Source: Leisingera caerulea DSM 24564
GTDB taxonomy: Bacteria; Pseudomonadota; Alphaproteobacteria; Rhodobacterales; Rhodobacteraceae
Direction of reading: 5' to 3'
Assembly: GCF_000473325.1 (NCBI RefSeq)
Contig: NZ_KI421513.1
Coordinates: forward strand, 1,187,217 to 1,251,216
DNA length: 64,000 bases
Below are positions 1 to 7,738 of this stretch, one piece after another. Each line of letters starts with the position of its first letter. Position 1 is the stretch's first letter. Position numbers and translations under genes: made by a program. Under the pieces are notes generated by a model that was not told the DNA's origin, made no database searches, and worked only from the letters and a program-made list of their open reading frames with translations.

Positions 1-7
1 TTGTCAT
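1..7 (-). CDS. Start of a truncated gene, probably hook-capping protein FlgD
   Basis: An ATG reading out of the window on the minus strand begins 4 nt after the fliK stop codon, so only the first two codons (Met-Thr) are visible. Close spacing implies co-transcription with fliK. In alphaproteobacterial flagellar loci flgD commonly follows fliK, because hook-length control and hook capping act together. The product is therefore inferred from context only; nothing in the seven bases identifies it. Confidence 0.3.
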
Positions 8-11
8 TTGA

Positions 12-1982
12 TCAGACCCTCATGTCCACGCCGGTTTCACCCAGCCGGAGGTTTTGCGTTACTGGTTCAGTGGTATCCGCCGCATCGGCGCTGCGCGATC
101 CTGCGCCCCCGGAAGAGGATCCTGCGCCGCCATCCGCATCATTCGCGGATTGCCCGCCTGTCTGGCCGCCGCTGAATTCAAAGGAGATGTCCTCATACCC
201 CATGCGGCGGAATTCTTCGGCCAATTCGTGAATATGGCGGCGCATAAGATCGCCGGTTTCCGGCCGTTCCGTTTGAATAATCATTGTGATGCCCGTTTCA
301 CCGGCCACTACGCGCATCCTCACGTGGCCCAGCTCCTGCGGATTCAGCGAAACCTCAACTTTCTGCTCGCCCTTGGCCGCAAATGCCTCGGCCAGTTGTG
401 CCGCAACCATGCGCGGCGTCTCGGGTCTGTGCACCGTGCCTGTGCCAATGGAGGCCTCAGCCAGAAGCTGTGTCAGTCCAGGCACCTCGCCGGACAGGCC
501 AAATGCGCCCGGCAGCAAGTCATCGGATCCAGACAGCAGTTCTGCACCCGGCGAACCCGCGGCAAGCCCGCCGGCCATCAACGGCTGAAGTATGGCAGTG
601 GCGGGCTGAAGCGGTTGCGGTGCGGACGCTGCCGCGGCGGTACGGATTTCCCCGGCCTTGAGCACGCCGGAAATCAACCTGCCGGTTTCAACTGCCTCAG
701 CGTCTGCCGGAGCATCGCTGCTAAGCACCGTTGTTGCAGCGTCGGCTCTATGTCCTGGCCCCTTTGGCGCGGCTTGGCCAGTGGTAAGCGCCTGAACCAT
801 GCCTGGTGCGGCTGGTACTCTGGATTGTACCGCGCCCTCGGGCGGCGTAACCGCCTGCTGGGCGTCCGCCTGCATAAGTGGAGAATTGGAGGTCACAGAT
901 GCGGGGGCCGCTGCGTGAATGGAGGCGGCAGGCGCTTGCCCGGAAACCGCAATACCCTTGTCTCCCTGCCCCGCAGCGGTGCTGGATTGCCGCCGTCCTG
1001 CCGGCGGTTGCGCATCGGCAATTGCGGCCGCCTTTACTGACATTTCCGGAGCCACGCGGGCGGTAGCGTTGGCCTCCTTTGCTTCGGACGCCTGCGGATT
1101 CGCGCTTATGTCCGACAGCTTCGCTGCGTCACGGCTGGGGGCAGCCTCTGCCTGATCTTGTCCAGCTGCCTGAGTTCGAGAGGATTCCTCGATTGTTACG
1201 GTCTGGCCGCTGACTGCGTCTGCCTGGTTCTGTTCCCTGGCCCGGCCGACTGCCTGTTCTGGGCCGTCTGAGGCGGCTGCAGCCGACTGCACTTCAAAAC
1301 CGTTTCCGCGGGAGGGCATTCCGGCACCGGACGCACGACCGCTTTCACTCCGCTGTTCTCCGCCGTCTGGACGGTCTGTAGAGACCGGAGGCATTTGCTT
1401 GCGCTCAGTGTCAGGATCAGAAGCGGAGCGCTCCTGTCCTGCCGCAATTGCGGCTTCTGAAACGGTATGACCAGAAGTGCTGCCCAACGGCTCTTCATCC
1501 GTTTCGGCCTCAGCGAGTCCGACTTCGGCATCAGGATGCTTGGCTGCAGTCCCCGCAAGCCCTGCGTCTGCCTCATTAAGTTTGGCTACACCCTCAGGCG
1601 TTCCGGTTCCGGCCCCGGTCACTCCTGCTCCTGTCTCGGTCATTCCCGGTCCGGTCTCGGTCACTCCCGGTCCGGCCTCGGTCATTCCCGGTCCGGCCTG
1701 GGTCGTTCCTGCTCCGGCCGCAGCCATTGCGGCTCCGGGCTTATCTTTTTCAGTTCCGGCCCCCTCGGCCTCAAGTCCGTCTGATTCGGTTCCGGCTTCC
1801 GGCTCTGCCGGGTCTCTCTCACCTGAAACCGCATCAGAAGCTGCTCTTTCACGGCCAGATTGAGCCGCGACAAGATCAGCAAAATCACTGGAACTGTTAG
1901 ATTTTTTGGATGACTCCCCGGTCACGGCCGGCACCTTGCCAACAGAACCGGCTTCAAAGCCAAGGATCGAATTCATCATCAT
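12..1982 (-). CDS. fliK: Flagellar hook-length control protein FliK
   Basis: FliK is a secreted molecular ruler that measures the hook and switches the export apparatus from hook to filament substrates by contacting FlhB. The 656-residue protein has a long, low-complexity Ala/Gly/Glu-rich N-terminal and middle part (about 1-540). A compact C-terminal FliK domain (about 560-625) contains the motif VEVSLNPQELGHVRMRV, typical of the FlhB-contacting domain. Residues 94-128 form five tandem 7-residue repeats. The N-terminus MMMNSIL offers three adjacent Met codons, so the exact start is uncertain by two residues. It lies divergent to flgJ/flgN and 4 nt before the next minus-strand gene. Confidence rests on the C-terminal domain and the flagellar context. 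Confidence 0.9.
   Translation of the reverse strand: MMMNSILGFEAGSVGKVPAVTGESSKKSNSSSDFADLVAAQSGRERAASDAVSGERDPAEPEAGTESDGLEAEGAGTEKDKPGAAMAAAGAGTTQAGPGMTEAGPGVTETGPGMTETGAGVTGAGTGTPEGVAKLNEADAGLAGTAAKHPDAEVGLAEAETDEEPLGSTSGHTVSEAAIAAGQERSASDPDTERKQMPPVSTDRPDGGEQRSESGRASGAGMPSRGNGFEVQSAAAASDGPEQAVGRAREQNQADAVSGQTVTIEESSRTQAAGQDQAEAAPSRDAAKLSDISANPQASEAKEANATARVAPEMSVKAAAIADAQPPAGRRQSSTAAGQGDKGIAVSGQAPAASIHAAAPASVTSNSPLMQADAQQAVTPPEGAVQSRVPAAPGMVQALTTGQAAPKGPGHRADAATTVLSSDAPADAEAVETGRLISGVLKAGEIRTAAAASAPQPLQPATAILQPLMAGGLAAGSPGAELLSGSDDLLPGAFGLSGEVPGLTQLLAEASIGTGTVHRPETPRMVAAQLAEAFAAKGEQKVEVSLNPQELGHVRMRVVAGETGITMIIQTERPETGDLMRRHIHELAEEFRRMGYEDISFEFSGGQTGGQSANDADGGAGSSSGGAGSRSADAADTTEPVTQNLRLGETGVDMRV
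1599..1703 (-). repeat. Five 21-bp tandem repeats inside fliK
   Basis: Five consecutive 21-bp units encode seven-residue repeats of the form T-E-(A/T)-G-P-G-(M/V) at FliK residues 94-128; the last two units are degenerate. The unit length keeps the frame, so gain or loss of copies would change the length of the ruler region without breaking the gene. Confidence 0.8.
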
Positions 1983-2034
1983 GATCGTCTTCCAGACATT
2001 CTATCTCGACCCGGACAGACTTATCCAAAAGCGG

Positions 2035-2049
2035 TTACGGCAATTTTAA
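2035..2049. promoter_or_regulatory. CtrA-like box between fliK and flgJ
   Basis: TTAC-N7-TTAA followed by C matches the alphaproteobacterial CtrA consensus TTAA-N7-TTAAC with one mismatch. It sits in the 127-bp divergent gap, 61 bp before flgJ and 53 bp before fliK. CtrA controls flagellar genes in roseobacters; binding here is inferred from sequence alone. Confidence 0.45.
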
Positions 2050-2109
2050 CCGGTTCCGGCGCAGTTTCAGAAAATCGATGAAATTCGACATTCAACCGGA
2101 GAACCGGAC

Positions 2110-2403
2110 ATGCCAGATCTACTGCCCAACACGCTGCAGACTGTATCTGCAGTTCCCCCCGCACGGCCTGCAGGCAGCGACCCGCTGCGCGAGGCCGCTA
2201 TTGAGCTGGAAGCCTCTTTTCTTGCGCAAATGCTGAAATCCGCAGGCCTTGGCGAATCCCGAGAAGGTTTTGGCGGCGGCGCAGGCGAAGACCAGTTTTC
2301 CAGCTTTCTTATCCGCGAACAGGCCAATCAGATTGCCCGCTCTGGCGGCATTGGCCTGGCCGAATCACTTTATCACGCATTGAAGGAGACCCAAGGTGAG
2401 TGA
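2110..2403 (+). CDS. flgJ: FlgJ-like rod-binding protein (short form)
   Basis: The 97-residue protein matches the N-terminal rod-binding region of FlgJ. Residues 31-50 (ELEASFLAQMLKSAGLGE) and the FGGGAGEDQFSSFLIREQ..IARSGGIGLA stretch near 54-86 are characteristic. The C-terminal muramidase domain of enterobacterial FlgJ is absent, as is usual in alphaproteobacteria, where wall cutting is supplied by a separate enzyme. The protein would act as a rod-assembly scaffold in the periplasm. It overlaps the next gene by 8 nt, implying translational coupling, and is preceded by a divergent gap with a CtrA-like box. Confidence 0.85.
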   Translation: MPDLLPNTLQTVSAVPPARPAGSDPLREAAIELEASFLAQMLKSAGLGESREGFGGGAGEDQFSSFLIREQANQIARSGGIGLAESLYHALKETQGE

Positions 2404-2755
2404 CCTGAAACCGCAAAAGCTCATTGATGAGCTGGACCAAATCCTCGACCGCGAGCGTACTGCCCTGATGGCTGGCGACCTTGGCAAGCTGGAAGAGCTT
2501 CTTGCCAAAAAGGAGAGAGTGATCGGCAAGCTGAACTCTGTGTCAGAGCTGGAACGCGAGTCTCTGGCGCAGGTTCAGACCAAAGTGTCCCGTAATCAGC
2601 AGCTGCTGGACAGCGCCATGGACGGTATCCGCTCCGTCGCGGCGCGCATGGCCGAACTGCGCCGTATCCGGAAGGGGCTGGACGTGTATGACCAGGCCGG
2701 ACGCAGGAACCGGTACGGCACCCGCAGCGGCGCCAAGCTGGAAAAACGCGCCTGA
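2396..2755 (+). CDS. flgN: FlgN-like export chaperone
   Basis: This 119-residue, highly charged, almost entirely helical protein has the size and heptad pattern of FlgN, the cytosolic chaperone that holds hook-filament junction proteins FlgK and FlgL for export. The visible pattern is LIDELDQILDRERTALMAGD followed by a KLEELLAKKERVIGKL helix. The start is GTG at 2396, lying inside the end of flgJ with an 8-nt overlap. The operon position after flgJ agrees with the role. Sequence similarity in this family is weak, so the name rests on length, helix pattern and context. Confidence 0.75.
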   Translation: MSDLKPQKLIDELDQILDRERTALMAGDLGKLEELLAKKERVIGKLNSVSELERESLAQVQTKVSRNQQLLDSAMDGIRSVAARMAELRRIRKGLDVYDQAGRRNRYGTRSGAKLEKRA

Positions 2756-2957
2756 TGCAATTTTGGGAAAATTCTAAAAATCCAAATCCCGGCATTAGCA
2801 CTCCCTTAGCAACTCCTGCGCCAAAGTCGCCTTGCACCTCATGAGGGGTGGCGCGGAAGCCAGACGGCGGAACGCACAGTCAGAAAGACGTCAACCAACG
2901 CCCCGCCGGGGCACAGAATAAAGGGGCCAAAGCGCCCCGCAGCTAAAGGAAAAAGCT
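2756..2957 (+). promoter_or_regulatory. Flagellin promoter and structured leader
   Basis: The 202-bp gap before fliC has no ORF. Two GC hairpins lie near the start codon: 2900-2912 (GCCCC-GCC-GGGGC) and 2923-2938 (GGGGC-CAAAGC-GCCCC). Their arms are identical, so the outer or inner arms can also pair with each other in an alternative fold. A further hairpin is at 2835-2850. A loose TAAA at 2775-2778 could be part of a sigma-28 -35, but no convincing -10 follows. The ribosome site is AAAGGAA, 8 nt before the ATG. Confidence 0.5.
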
Positions 2958-3767
2958 ATGACCAGCATTCTGACAAATAACGGCGCAATGGTTGCTTTGC
3001 AGACTCTGAAGACTGTGAACAACAACCTGGAAGAAACCCAGAACCAGATCTCGACCGGTAAAGAGGTCGGCAAAGCCAAGGACAACTCCGCTGTCTGGGC
3101 AATCTCCAAGTCGATGGAATCGGACATTCAAGCGTTTGAAGCCGTCTCCGATGCTCTGGATTTCGGTGAGGCTACCGTCGCTGTTGCCTCCTCTGGCATG
3201 GAGCAGATCGTGGAAACGCTGAAGGAAATGCGCGAGCTGACCGTTGCAGGTGTTTCCCAGAACGTGGACCACAACAAGATCGCAAACGACTTGGCCAAGA
3301 AAAAGGAACAGATCGACTCGATCATCTCTTCGGCGTCCTTCAACGGTGCCAACCTGCTGGACGTTTCGGGTGCGACCCAACTGCAAGTTCAGGGCGGTCT
3401 CGAAGCAGGTACCGACGTGATCGCAGTTGCCCACATCGATGCGACAACCTCGATCAGCGACATTCTGGCCACCACCCTCGACTCGACCAACGCGGCAACC
3501 GTTCTGACTGAAATCGAAGCGGCCCTGTCCTTTGCAATCGACTCCGCAGCTCAGCTGGGTGCCGACGCCAACCGCCTGACCGACCAGAACGATTTCGTCT
3601 CGAAACTGACGGACTCGCTGAAATCGGGCGTTAGCACCATGAGCGACACCAACATGGAAGAGGCGTCTGCGCGACTGAAAGCCTTGCAGACCCAGCAGCA
3701 GCTGGCGGTGCAGTCACTGACCATCGCGAACCAGGCGCCATCGACCCTGCAGCAGCTGTTCCGTTAA
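2958..3767 (+). CDS. fliC: Flagellin (filament subunit)
   Basis: The 269-residue protein has the two conserved ends of flagellin. The N-terminal D0/D1 helix region is about 1-140 (SILTNNGAMVALQTLKTVNNN, then QISTGKEVGKAKDNSA). The C-terminal helix is about 200-269 (TDQNDFVSKLTDSLKSGVSTM, ending in QAPSTLQQLFR). The surface-exposed D2/D3 domains are missing, as in other short alphaproteobacterial flagellins. It has no signal peptide, because it leaves through the flagellar type III channel. It is followed by a strong hairpin terminator and then flaF and flbT, which tune flagellin production. It is the only flagellin gene in the window. Confidence 0.96.
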   Translation: MTSILTNNGAMVALQTLKTVNNNLEETQNQISTGKEVGKAKDNSAVWAISKSMESDIQAFEAVSDALDFGEATVAVASSGMEQIVETLKEMRELTVAGVSQNVDHNKIANDLAKKKEQIDSIISSASFNGANLLDVSGATQLQVQGGLEAGTDVIAVAHIDATTSISDILATTLDSTNAATVLTEIEAALSFAIDSAAQLGADANRLTDQNDFVSKLTDSLKSGVSTMSDTNMEEASARLKALQTQQQLAVQSLTIANQAPSTLQQLFR

Positions 3768-3776
3768 CAGCCTGAC

Positions 3777-3799
3777 CCGGGGCGCTGATAGCGCCCCGG
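3777..3799 (+). terminator. Hairpin terminator after fliC
   Basis: A perfect 9-bp GC stem (CCGGGGCGC / GCGCCCCGG) with a 5-nt TGATA loop begins 9 nt after the fliC stop and is followed by a pyrimidine-rich tract. It would separate abundant flagellin mRNA from flaF-flbT, possibly with partial read-through. Confidence 0.75.
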
Positions 3800-3844
3800 T
3801 CTTCCCTCTCAGAGAACCTGAAGAATAATACGTTAGGAAAACAC

Positions 3845-4216
3845 GTGAATGCCCTTCTGAAGGCGAAGAGTGCCTACTCGGCGGCAAAGTCCCCGACCCG
3901 GACAGCTAAGAATTTCGAGTATGAGGTGGTCGCCCGCGTCACGCGCCAGCTGATCACGGCGGCGCAGAAAGGCCGCGGCGGGTTCAATGAACTTGCAGTT
4001 GCATTGAATGATAACCGAAAGCTTTGGTCCATTTTCACTGCGGATCTCGCGTCCAAAGGCAACGCTCTGCCGGATGATCTCAAGCTGAATCTGTTTGAAC
4101 TGGCGGAATTCACGAGACAGCACACCAGCAAAGTGCTTCAGCGCAAGGCCAATGTTCGGCCCCTGGTGGAAATCAATACGGCCATCATGCGTGGCCTCCG
4201 CAGCGGAGCTTCCTGA
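3845..4216 (+). CDS. flaF: Flagellin secretion regulator FlaF
   Basis: The 123-residue protein matches FlaF, a cytosolic factor needed for flagellin synthesis and secretion in Caulobacter, Brucella and relatives, where it acts opposite to FlbT. Visible family features are the N-terminal AYSAAKSPTRTAKNFEYEVVARVTRQL and the central NELAVALNDNRKLWSIFTADLA. The start is GTG at 3845. It lies between fliC and flbT with only 2 nt to flbT, the standard alphaproteobacterial arrangement. Confidence 0.92.
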   Translation: MNALLKAKSAYSAAKSPTRTAKNFEYEVVARVTRQLITAAQKGRGGFNELAVALNDNRKLWSIFTADLASKGNALPDDLKLNLFELAEFTRQHTSKVLQRKANVRPLVEINTAIMRGLRSGAS

Positions 4217-4218
4217 AT

Positions 4219-4623
4219 ATGAGCGGACTTGTCCTGAAACTTGCCCCCAAGGAGCGTGTCCTTGTGAATGGCGCGGTGATTGAAAACGGCGACCGCCGCA
4301 GCCGCCTCTCCATTGTAACCCCGGATGCCAACATTCTGCGCCTGCGCGATGCCATTCATCCCGAAGAAGCCAATACACCGGTGCGCCGGGTCTGCTATGC
4401 CGCGCAGCTGATTCTGTCCGGCGATGCCGACCCCGAGGAAGAGCGCCTGCCGATGCTGCGCCGGATCGAGGAGCTGAGCCAAGTGTTCACCGACCCCGAC
4501 AGCCGCGCCTCGCTGGCAGAAGCAACGGACGCCTTGATCGGCAACAACCACTACCGGTGCCTGAAAGCGCTGCGCACCTTGCTGGCGCGCGAAGACCGTC
4601 TGTTTGCCGTCCGGCCGTCATGA
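4219..4623 (+). CDS. flbT: Flagellin translation regulator FlbT
   Basis: The 134-residue protein matches FlbT, which in Caulobacter binds the 5' leader of flagellin mRNA and destabilises it until hook assembly is finished. Visible family features are SGLVLKLAPKERVLVNGAVIENGDRRSRL at the N-terminus and the NHYRCLKALRTLLARE helix near the C-terminus. It is encoded 2 nt after flaF. A plausible target, the structured fliC leader, lies 1.3 kb upstream. Some family members activate rather than repress, so the sign of control is not predictable here. Confidence 0.92.
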   Translation: MSGLVLKLAPKERVLVNGAVIENGDRRSRLSIVTPDANILRLRDAIHPEEANTPVRRVCYAAQLILSGDADPEEERLPMLRRIEELSQVFTDPDSRASLAEATDALIGNNHYRCLKALRTLLAREDRLFAVRPS

Positions 4624-4774
4624 GCTTCCAGCCCCTCTCGCCGACAGGGGGAATTGCGGGCTGGAAACTACTGCACGCCGCCTGAGATAAACCTTGCGAA
4701 GTTCTCACCCGGAATTCAGCGCTGAAGTGTGCGCGGGTGTGACTTCTTGGAAACATCATCAGCGCTAGAGAAGG
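4624..4774 (+). other. Structured untranslated segment after flbT (3' UTR or sRNA)
   Basis: No ORF. Two long-range hairpins are visible. One pairs TTCCAGCCC just after the flbT stop with GGGCTGGAA about 25 nt later. The second pairs TCACCCG with CGGGTGTGA across roughly 20 nt. They lead straight into a strong intrinsic terminator. This could be an extended flbT 3' UTR or a separate small RNA processed from it. Confidence 0.4.
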
Positions 4775-4808
4775 CCGGGGATCTGATCAGCGATCCCCGG
4801 TTTTTTTT
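4775..4808 (+). terminator. Strong intrinsic terminator
   Basis: A perfect 9-bp stem CCGGGGATC / GATCCCCGG with an 8-nt loop is followed directly by eight T residues. It ends plus-strand transcription from flaF-flbT, about 150 nt after the flbT stop. Confidence 0.92.
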
Positions 4809-5503
4809 GGGCGTGGCGCCCGGCGCTTTACGTATGGAGGAGGATAACTCCAAGAGGGCTTGTTAAAGCGGGCCCTCCAAGAAGGAGACCAAGCCGGTAA
4901 CGCTCTGACCAACCGCCTTGGCGATGGCCGCACAGCGCAATTCAGTGAGGTTTTAAGGTTTGGCCCGCGACGGCCGCTCGAGGCTAGCGACGCCTGGGTA
5001 ATGCGAGATTTGGCCGGCACCAAGCAGGTGCAATCCCTCAGAAACACCGGTGGCGAGCCGCCCCAATCCTTGAGGGCTTCATTGTTGCGTAGACGTGACA
5101 GGCCCATCTTTGCAGAGATCGGCACCTCAGCAGTCAGCAAGTGGGCCGACGGGCCTGAACAGCCCACTTTGAACGAGCTGTTCGCAACTGCAAAGGGTCT
5201 GCCGTCTCCTCCGTACCAGATCGGCCTGCCTGGCGAATGGACAAATTCAATCACGGCCTCATGCGATAACCGGCAGCCATAACATCGCTATTTTCCGCGG
5301 CTTGGTGGGGATGGGCGAACGGGTCAGCAGCAATCTGGTCCGGGGCAAGAGCCGCTGGATTCGAGCTCAGCAGCCCCTCAGTCATAATACCTTTTCTGCT
5401 GCCAAGCTGATCAGTACGATCCGCGAAACCGGCCGTCTGAAAACGGCGCTGTAAGCCTTGGCCAGCGCCGATTATCACATTCTTTGTATAATCAAGCCGC
5501 GCC
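4809..5503. other. Gene-poor stretch between flbT and fliI
   Basis: Nearly 700 bp without a recognisable gene. Open frames on both strands (for example 4860-5282 plus and 4787-5254 minus) have irregular composition and no known motif. A short frame at 5311-5454 would encode 47 residues ending in TFSAAKLISTIRETGRLKTAL, with codon use closer to the host, and might be the tail of a decayed gene. I see no terminal repeats, transposase motif or tRNA here. Confidence 0.5.
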
Positions 5504-6847
5504 TCAGCGCCCCGCCTTGGCGCGGCGCAACAGCAGAAGCAGGCGGTTGAAACTGCTGGTGATGCCTTCCGGGTCTTCGCGGCCGAAGAAGGCGTCCAGC
5601 TCGGGCCAAAGCTTTACAGCCTGGTCCAGCACAGCGTCATTGCCTTCAGCATACAGTCCGGCCCGGATCATCACCTCGGATTGCTCATAGGCGCCTAAGT
5701 ATTTGCGCACGTCCTGGATCGCAGCGTTTTCATCGGCCGTGGCCGCGGCAGGCAGGCTGCGCGACACCGATCGCGACACGTCGATCGCCGGGAACCTGCC
5801 GCGTTCTGCAATTTCCCGGCTCAACACGATATGCCCGTCCAGCACGCCGCGCAGGATATCGGCAATCGGCTCATCCATATCGGAGCCGGCCACGAGCACG
5901 CTGAAAACAGCGGTGATGTCGCCCTGCCCATCGCCGCCAGGACCAGCCCGTTCGCACAGCCCGGTAATCAGCGGCGTCACCGAAGGCGGGTAGCCGCGCA
6001 GCGCAGGCGCCTCTCCCGAGGCCGCAGAGATTTCCCGGTGCGCCTCGGCAAAGCGGGTCACCGAGTCTGCCAAAAACAGCACATTCTTGCCTTGGTCGCG
6101 AAAATGTTCCGCCACGGTCATGGCGGCCCAAGCGCAGCGGCGCCGGACCAGCGCCGACTGATCAGATGTCGCCGCCACCACCACAGCGCGGCGCATGCCC
6201 TCGGGCCCAAGGACCTCTTCGACAAAGTGGTTCACCTCGCGGCCGCGTTCGCCGATCAGAGCCATCACCACCACATCCGCTTCCATGGCTTTCGCCAGTT
6301 TGGCCAGCAGTGAGGACTTCCCCACCCCGGAGCCTGCAAAAAGACCCACGCGCTGGCCGCGCACAATTGGGAGAATCGTATTCAGCAAGGCCTGTCCGGT
6401 GGGCAGCCGTTCCCCCATGCCGCGCCGTCCTGCGGCCTTGGGCGGGGCCGCCATCAGATCCCGTGGTACGGAACCCGGGAGCATCGGGCGGCCGTCAAGC
6501 GGTTCGCCGAACGGGTCGATCACCCGGCCGATCCAATGATCGCTGGGCGCAAACTCCGGCGACGGATGCAGCAGAACCGCATCGCCGATTGCGGCGCCAT
6601 CCGGGGCCCGGTCAGGCAACATGCTGATATTATTACCGCTGATCTTAAGGACTTCGCCGTGCAGCTCATCGTTCGAACCGCGGCGCAACACCAGCCGGTC
6701 ACCAATCCGGGCAGCCGAAGCAAGCCCGCCGATTTCGATCTCCCCGCCCGAGATTCCAGTCACCCGGCCCATCTGCGTCGCCAAGCGCTTGCTGGCAATT
6801 TGACGGGTCAGTGCTTGCAGCTCTGCTTTCATGGCGGCGCTCTCCAT
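5504..6847 (-). CDS. fliI: Flagellar export ATPase FliI
   Basis: FliI is the F1-beta-like ATPase that docks and unfolds substrates at the flagellar export gate. The P-loop AGSGVGKSS (near residues 171-179), GERGREV (near 199) and VLFLADSVTRFAEAHREI (Walker B region) are all present. The start is placed at ATG 6847 (MESAAMKAEL), preceded by AGGA, giving 447 residues. An in-frame upstream extension would run into the flgB promoter and start. It is transcribed alone on the minus strand, divergent from the flgB operon. Confidence 0.95.
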   Translation of the reverse strand: MESAAMKAELQALTRQIASKRLATQMGRVTGISGGEIEIGGLASAARIGDRLVLRRGSNDELHGEVLKISGNNISMLPDRAPDGAAIGDAVLLHPSPEFAPSDHWIGRVIDPFGEPLDGRPMLPGSVPRDLMAAPPKAAGRRGMGERLPTGQALLNTILPIVRGQRVGLFAGSGVGKSSLLAKLAKAMEADVVVMALIGERGREVNHFVEEVLGPEGMRRAVVVAATSDQSALVRRRCAWAAMTVAEHFRDQGKNVLFLADSVTRFAEAHREISAASGEAPALRGYPPSVTPLITGLCERAGPGGDGQGDITAVFSVLVAGSDMDEPIADILRGVLDGHIVLSREIAERGRFPAIDVSRSVSRSLPAAATADENAAIQDVRKYLGAYEQSEVMIRAGLYAEGNDAVLDQAVKLWPELDAFFGREDPEGITSSFNRLLLLLRRAKAGR

Positions 6848-6882
6848 TGGTGTCCTGAAAACAATTTCTAAAGGAATCGGGG

Positions 6883-6897
6883 TTAAGCCTTGATTGA
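6883..6897. promoter_or_regulatory. CtrA-like box between fliI and flgB
   Basis: TTAA-N7-TTGA, one mismatch from TTAA-N7-TTAA, lies in the 73-bp divergent gap, 24 bp before the flgB start and 36 bp before fliI. It could serve either or both promoters. Confidence 0.4.
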
Positions 6898-6920
6898 AAT
6901 CGATCAAGGGAGAAGCCCTG

Positions 6921-7310
6921 GTGTTCACAGAATTGAACGTATTCAAGATTGCCTATTCCATGGCGACCCATGCCGGCAAGCGCCAGGCACTGGTATCCCA
7001 GAATATCGCCAACGCCGATACGCCCGGTTACCACGCCAAAGATATCAAGCCCTTCAAGGAAGTCTTTGCTGCAGGCGCCCGCCCAAACAGCATGATCGCA
7101 ACCCGCGGCAGCCATTTGAACGGCAACGCAGGCAGCCAGATGGACTGGGCGGTCATTTCCGACGAAACCGGCAGCGATCCCAATGGCAACTCAGTTTCCG
7201 TCGAAGCGGAGCTGCTGAAAGGCGTTGATACGGAACGCCAGCACAAGCGTGCCATGGCCATTTACAAATCCTCCATGAATATCCTGCGCGCCAGCCTGGG
7301 CAAAACCTGA
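6921..7310 (+). CDS. flgB: Proximal rod protein FlgB
   Basis: FlgB forms the proximal rod next to the MS ring. The protein has the rod/hook signature region ALVSQNIANADTPGYHAKD near its N-terminus and a C-terminal helix (DTERQHKRAMAIYKSSMNILRASLGKT). The start is set at GTG 6921 (FTELNVFKIAYSMATHAG), which follows AAGGGAGAA at good spacing and gives 129 residues. The frame stays open upstream to 6894, but that would overlap the CtrA-like box. It is first in a nine-gene operon. Confidence 0.93.
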   Translation: MFTELNVFKIAYSMATHAGKRQALVSQNIANADTPGYHAKDIKPFKEVFAAGARPNSMIATRGSHLNGNAGSQMDWAVISDETGSDPNGNSVSVEAELLKGVDTERQHKRAMAIYKSSMNILRASLGKT

Positions 7311-7323
7311 GGAGGCATGAGAG

Positions 7324-7716
7324 ATGAGTGAATTTTCCAAAGCCCTTTCCGTCACTGCCAGCGGTCTCAAGGCGCAAGCCGCGCGCCTGCGCCATGTGTC
7401 GGAGAACATTTCAAACGCCGACACGCCGGGATACCGCCGCAAGGCAGTGCCTTTCGAATCGGTGCGCGAACTTCGGACAGATGTGGAGCATGTGCGCACC
7501 GGCCGGGTCACCCTGGACCGCAGCGAGCTGCAAAAAGTCTATGACCCGTCGCATCCGCTGGCTGACGAAAGCGGTCATTTCGAAGGCTCCAACGTGGATC
7601 TGATGATCGAGATCGCCGACGCCCGCGAAGCCCAGCGCAGCTATGAGGCTAACCTGAAAATGTTCGAGCAGACCCGGTCTATGTCTGCCTCGCTGATGGA
7701 ACTTTTGAGACGCTAA
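7324..7716 (+). CDS. flgC: Proximal rod protein FlgC
   Basis: The 130-residue protein has the rod N-terminal motif SGLKAQAARLRHVSENISNADTPGYRRK and the FlgC-type C-terminus VDLMIEIADAREAQRSYEANLKMFEQTRSM. It builds the proximal rod together with FlgB and FlgF, crossing the periplasm. It starts 13 nt after flgB with GAGG before the ATG. Length and gene order are normal for the family. Confidence 0.95.
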   Translation: MSEFSKALSVTASGLKAQAARLRHVSENISNADTPGYRRKAVPFESVRELRTDVEHVRTGRVTLDRSELQKVYDPSHPLADESGHFEGSNVDLMIEIADAREAQRSYEANLKMFEQTRSMSASLMELLRR

Positions 7717-7738
7717 CTGAAATTTTTGGAGATCCAGA

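Noticed and set aside
2774..2800. Sigma-28 promoter for fliC
   Set aside because: A TAAA is present but no acceptable GCCGATAA-like -10 at the right spacing.
4860..5282. 140-codon frame in the gap after flbT
   Set aside because: Irregular composition, no ribosome site and no known motif; the opposite strand is equally open.
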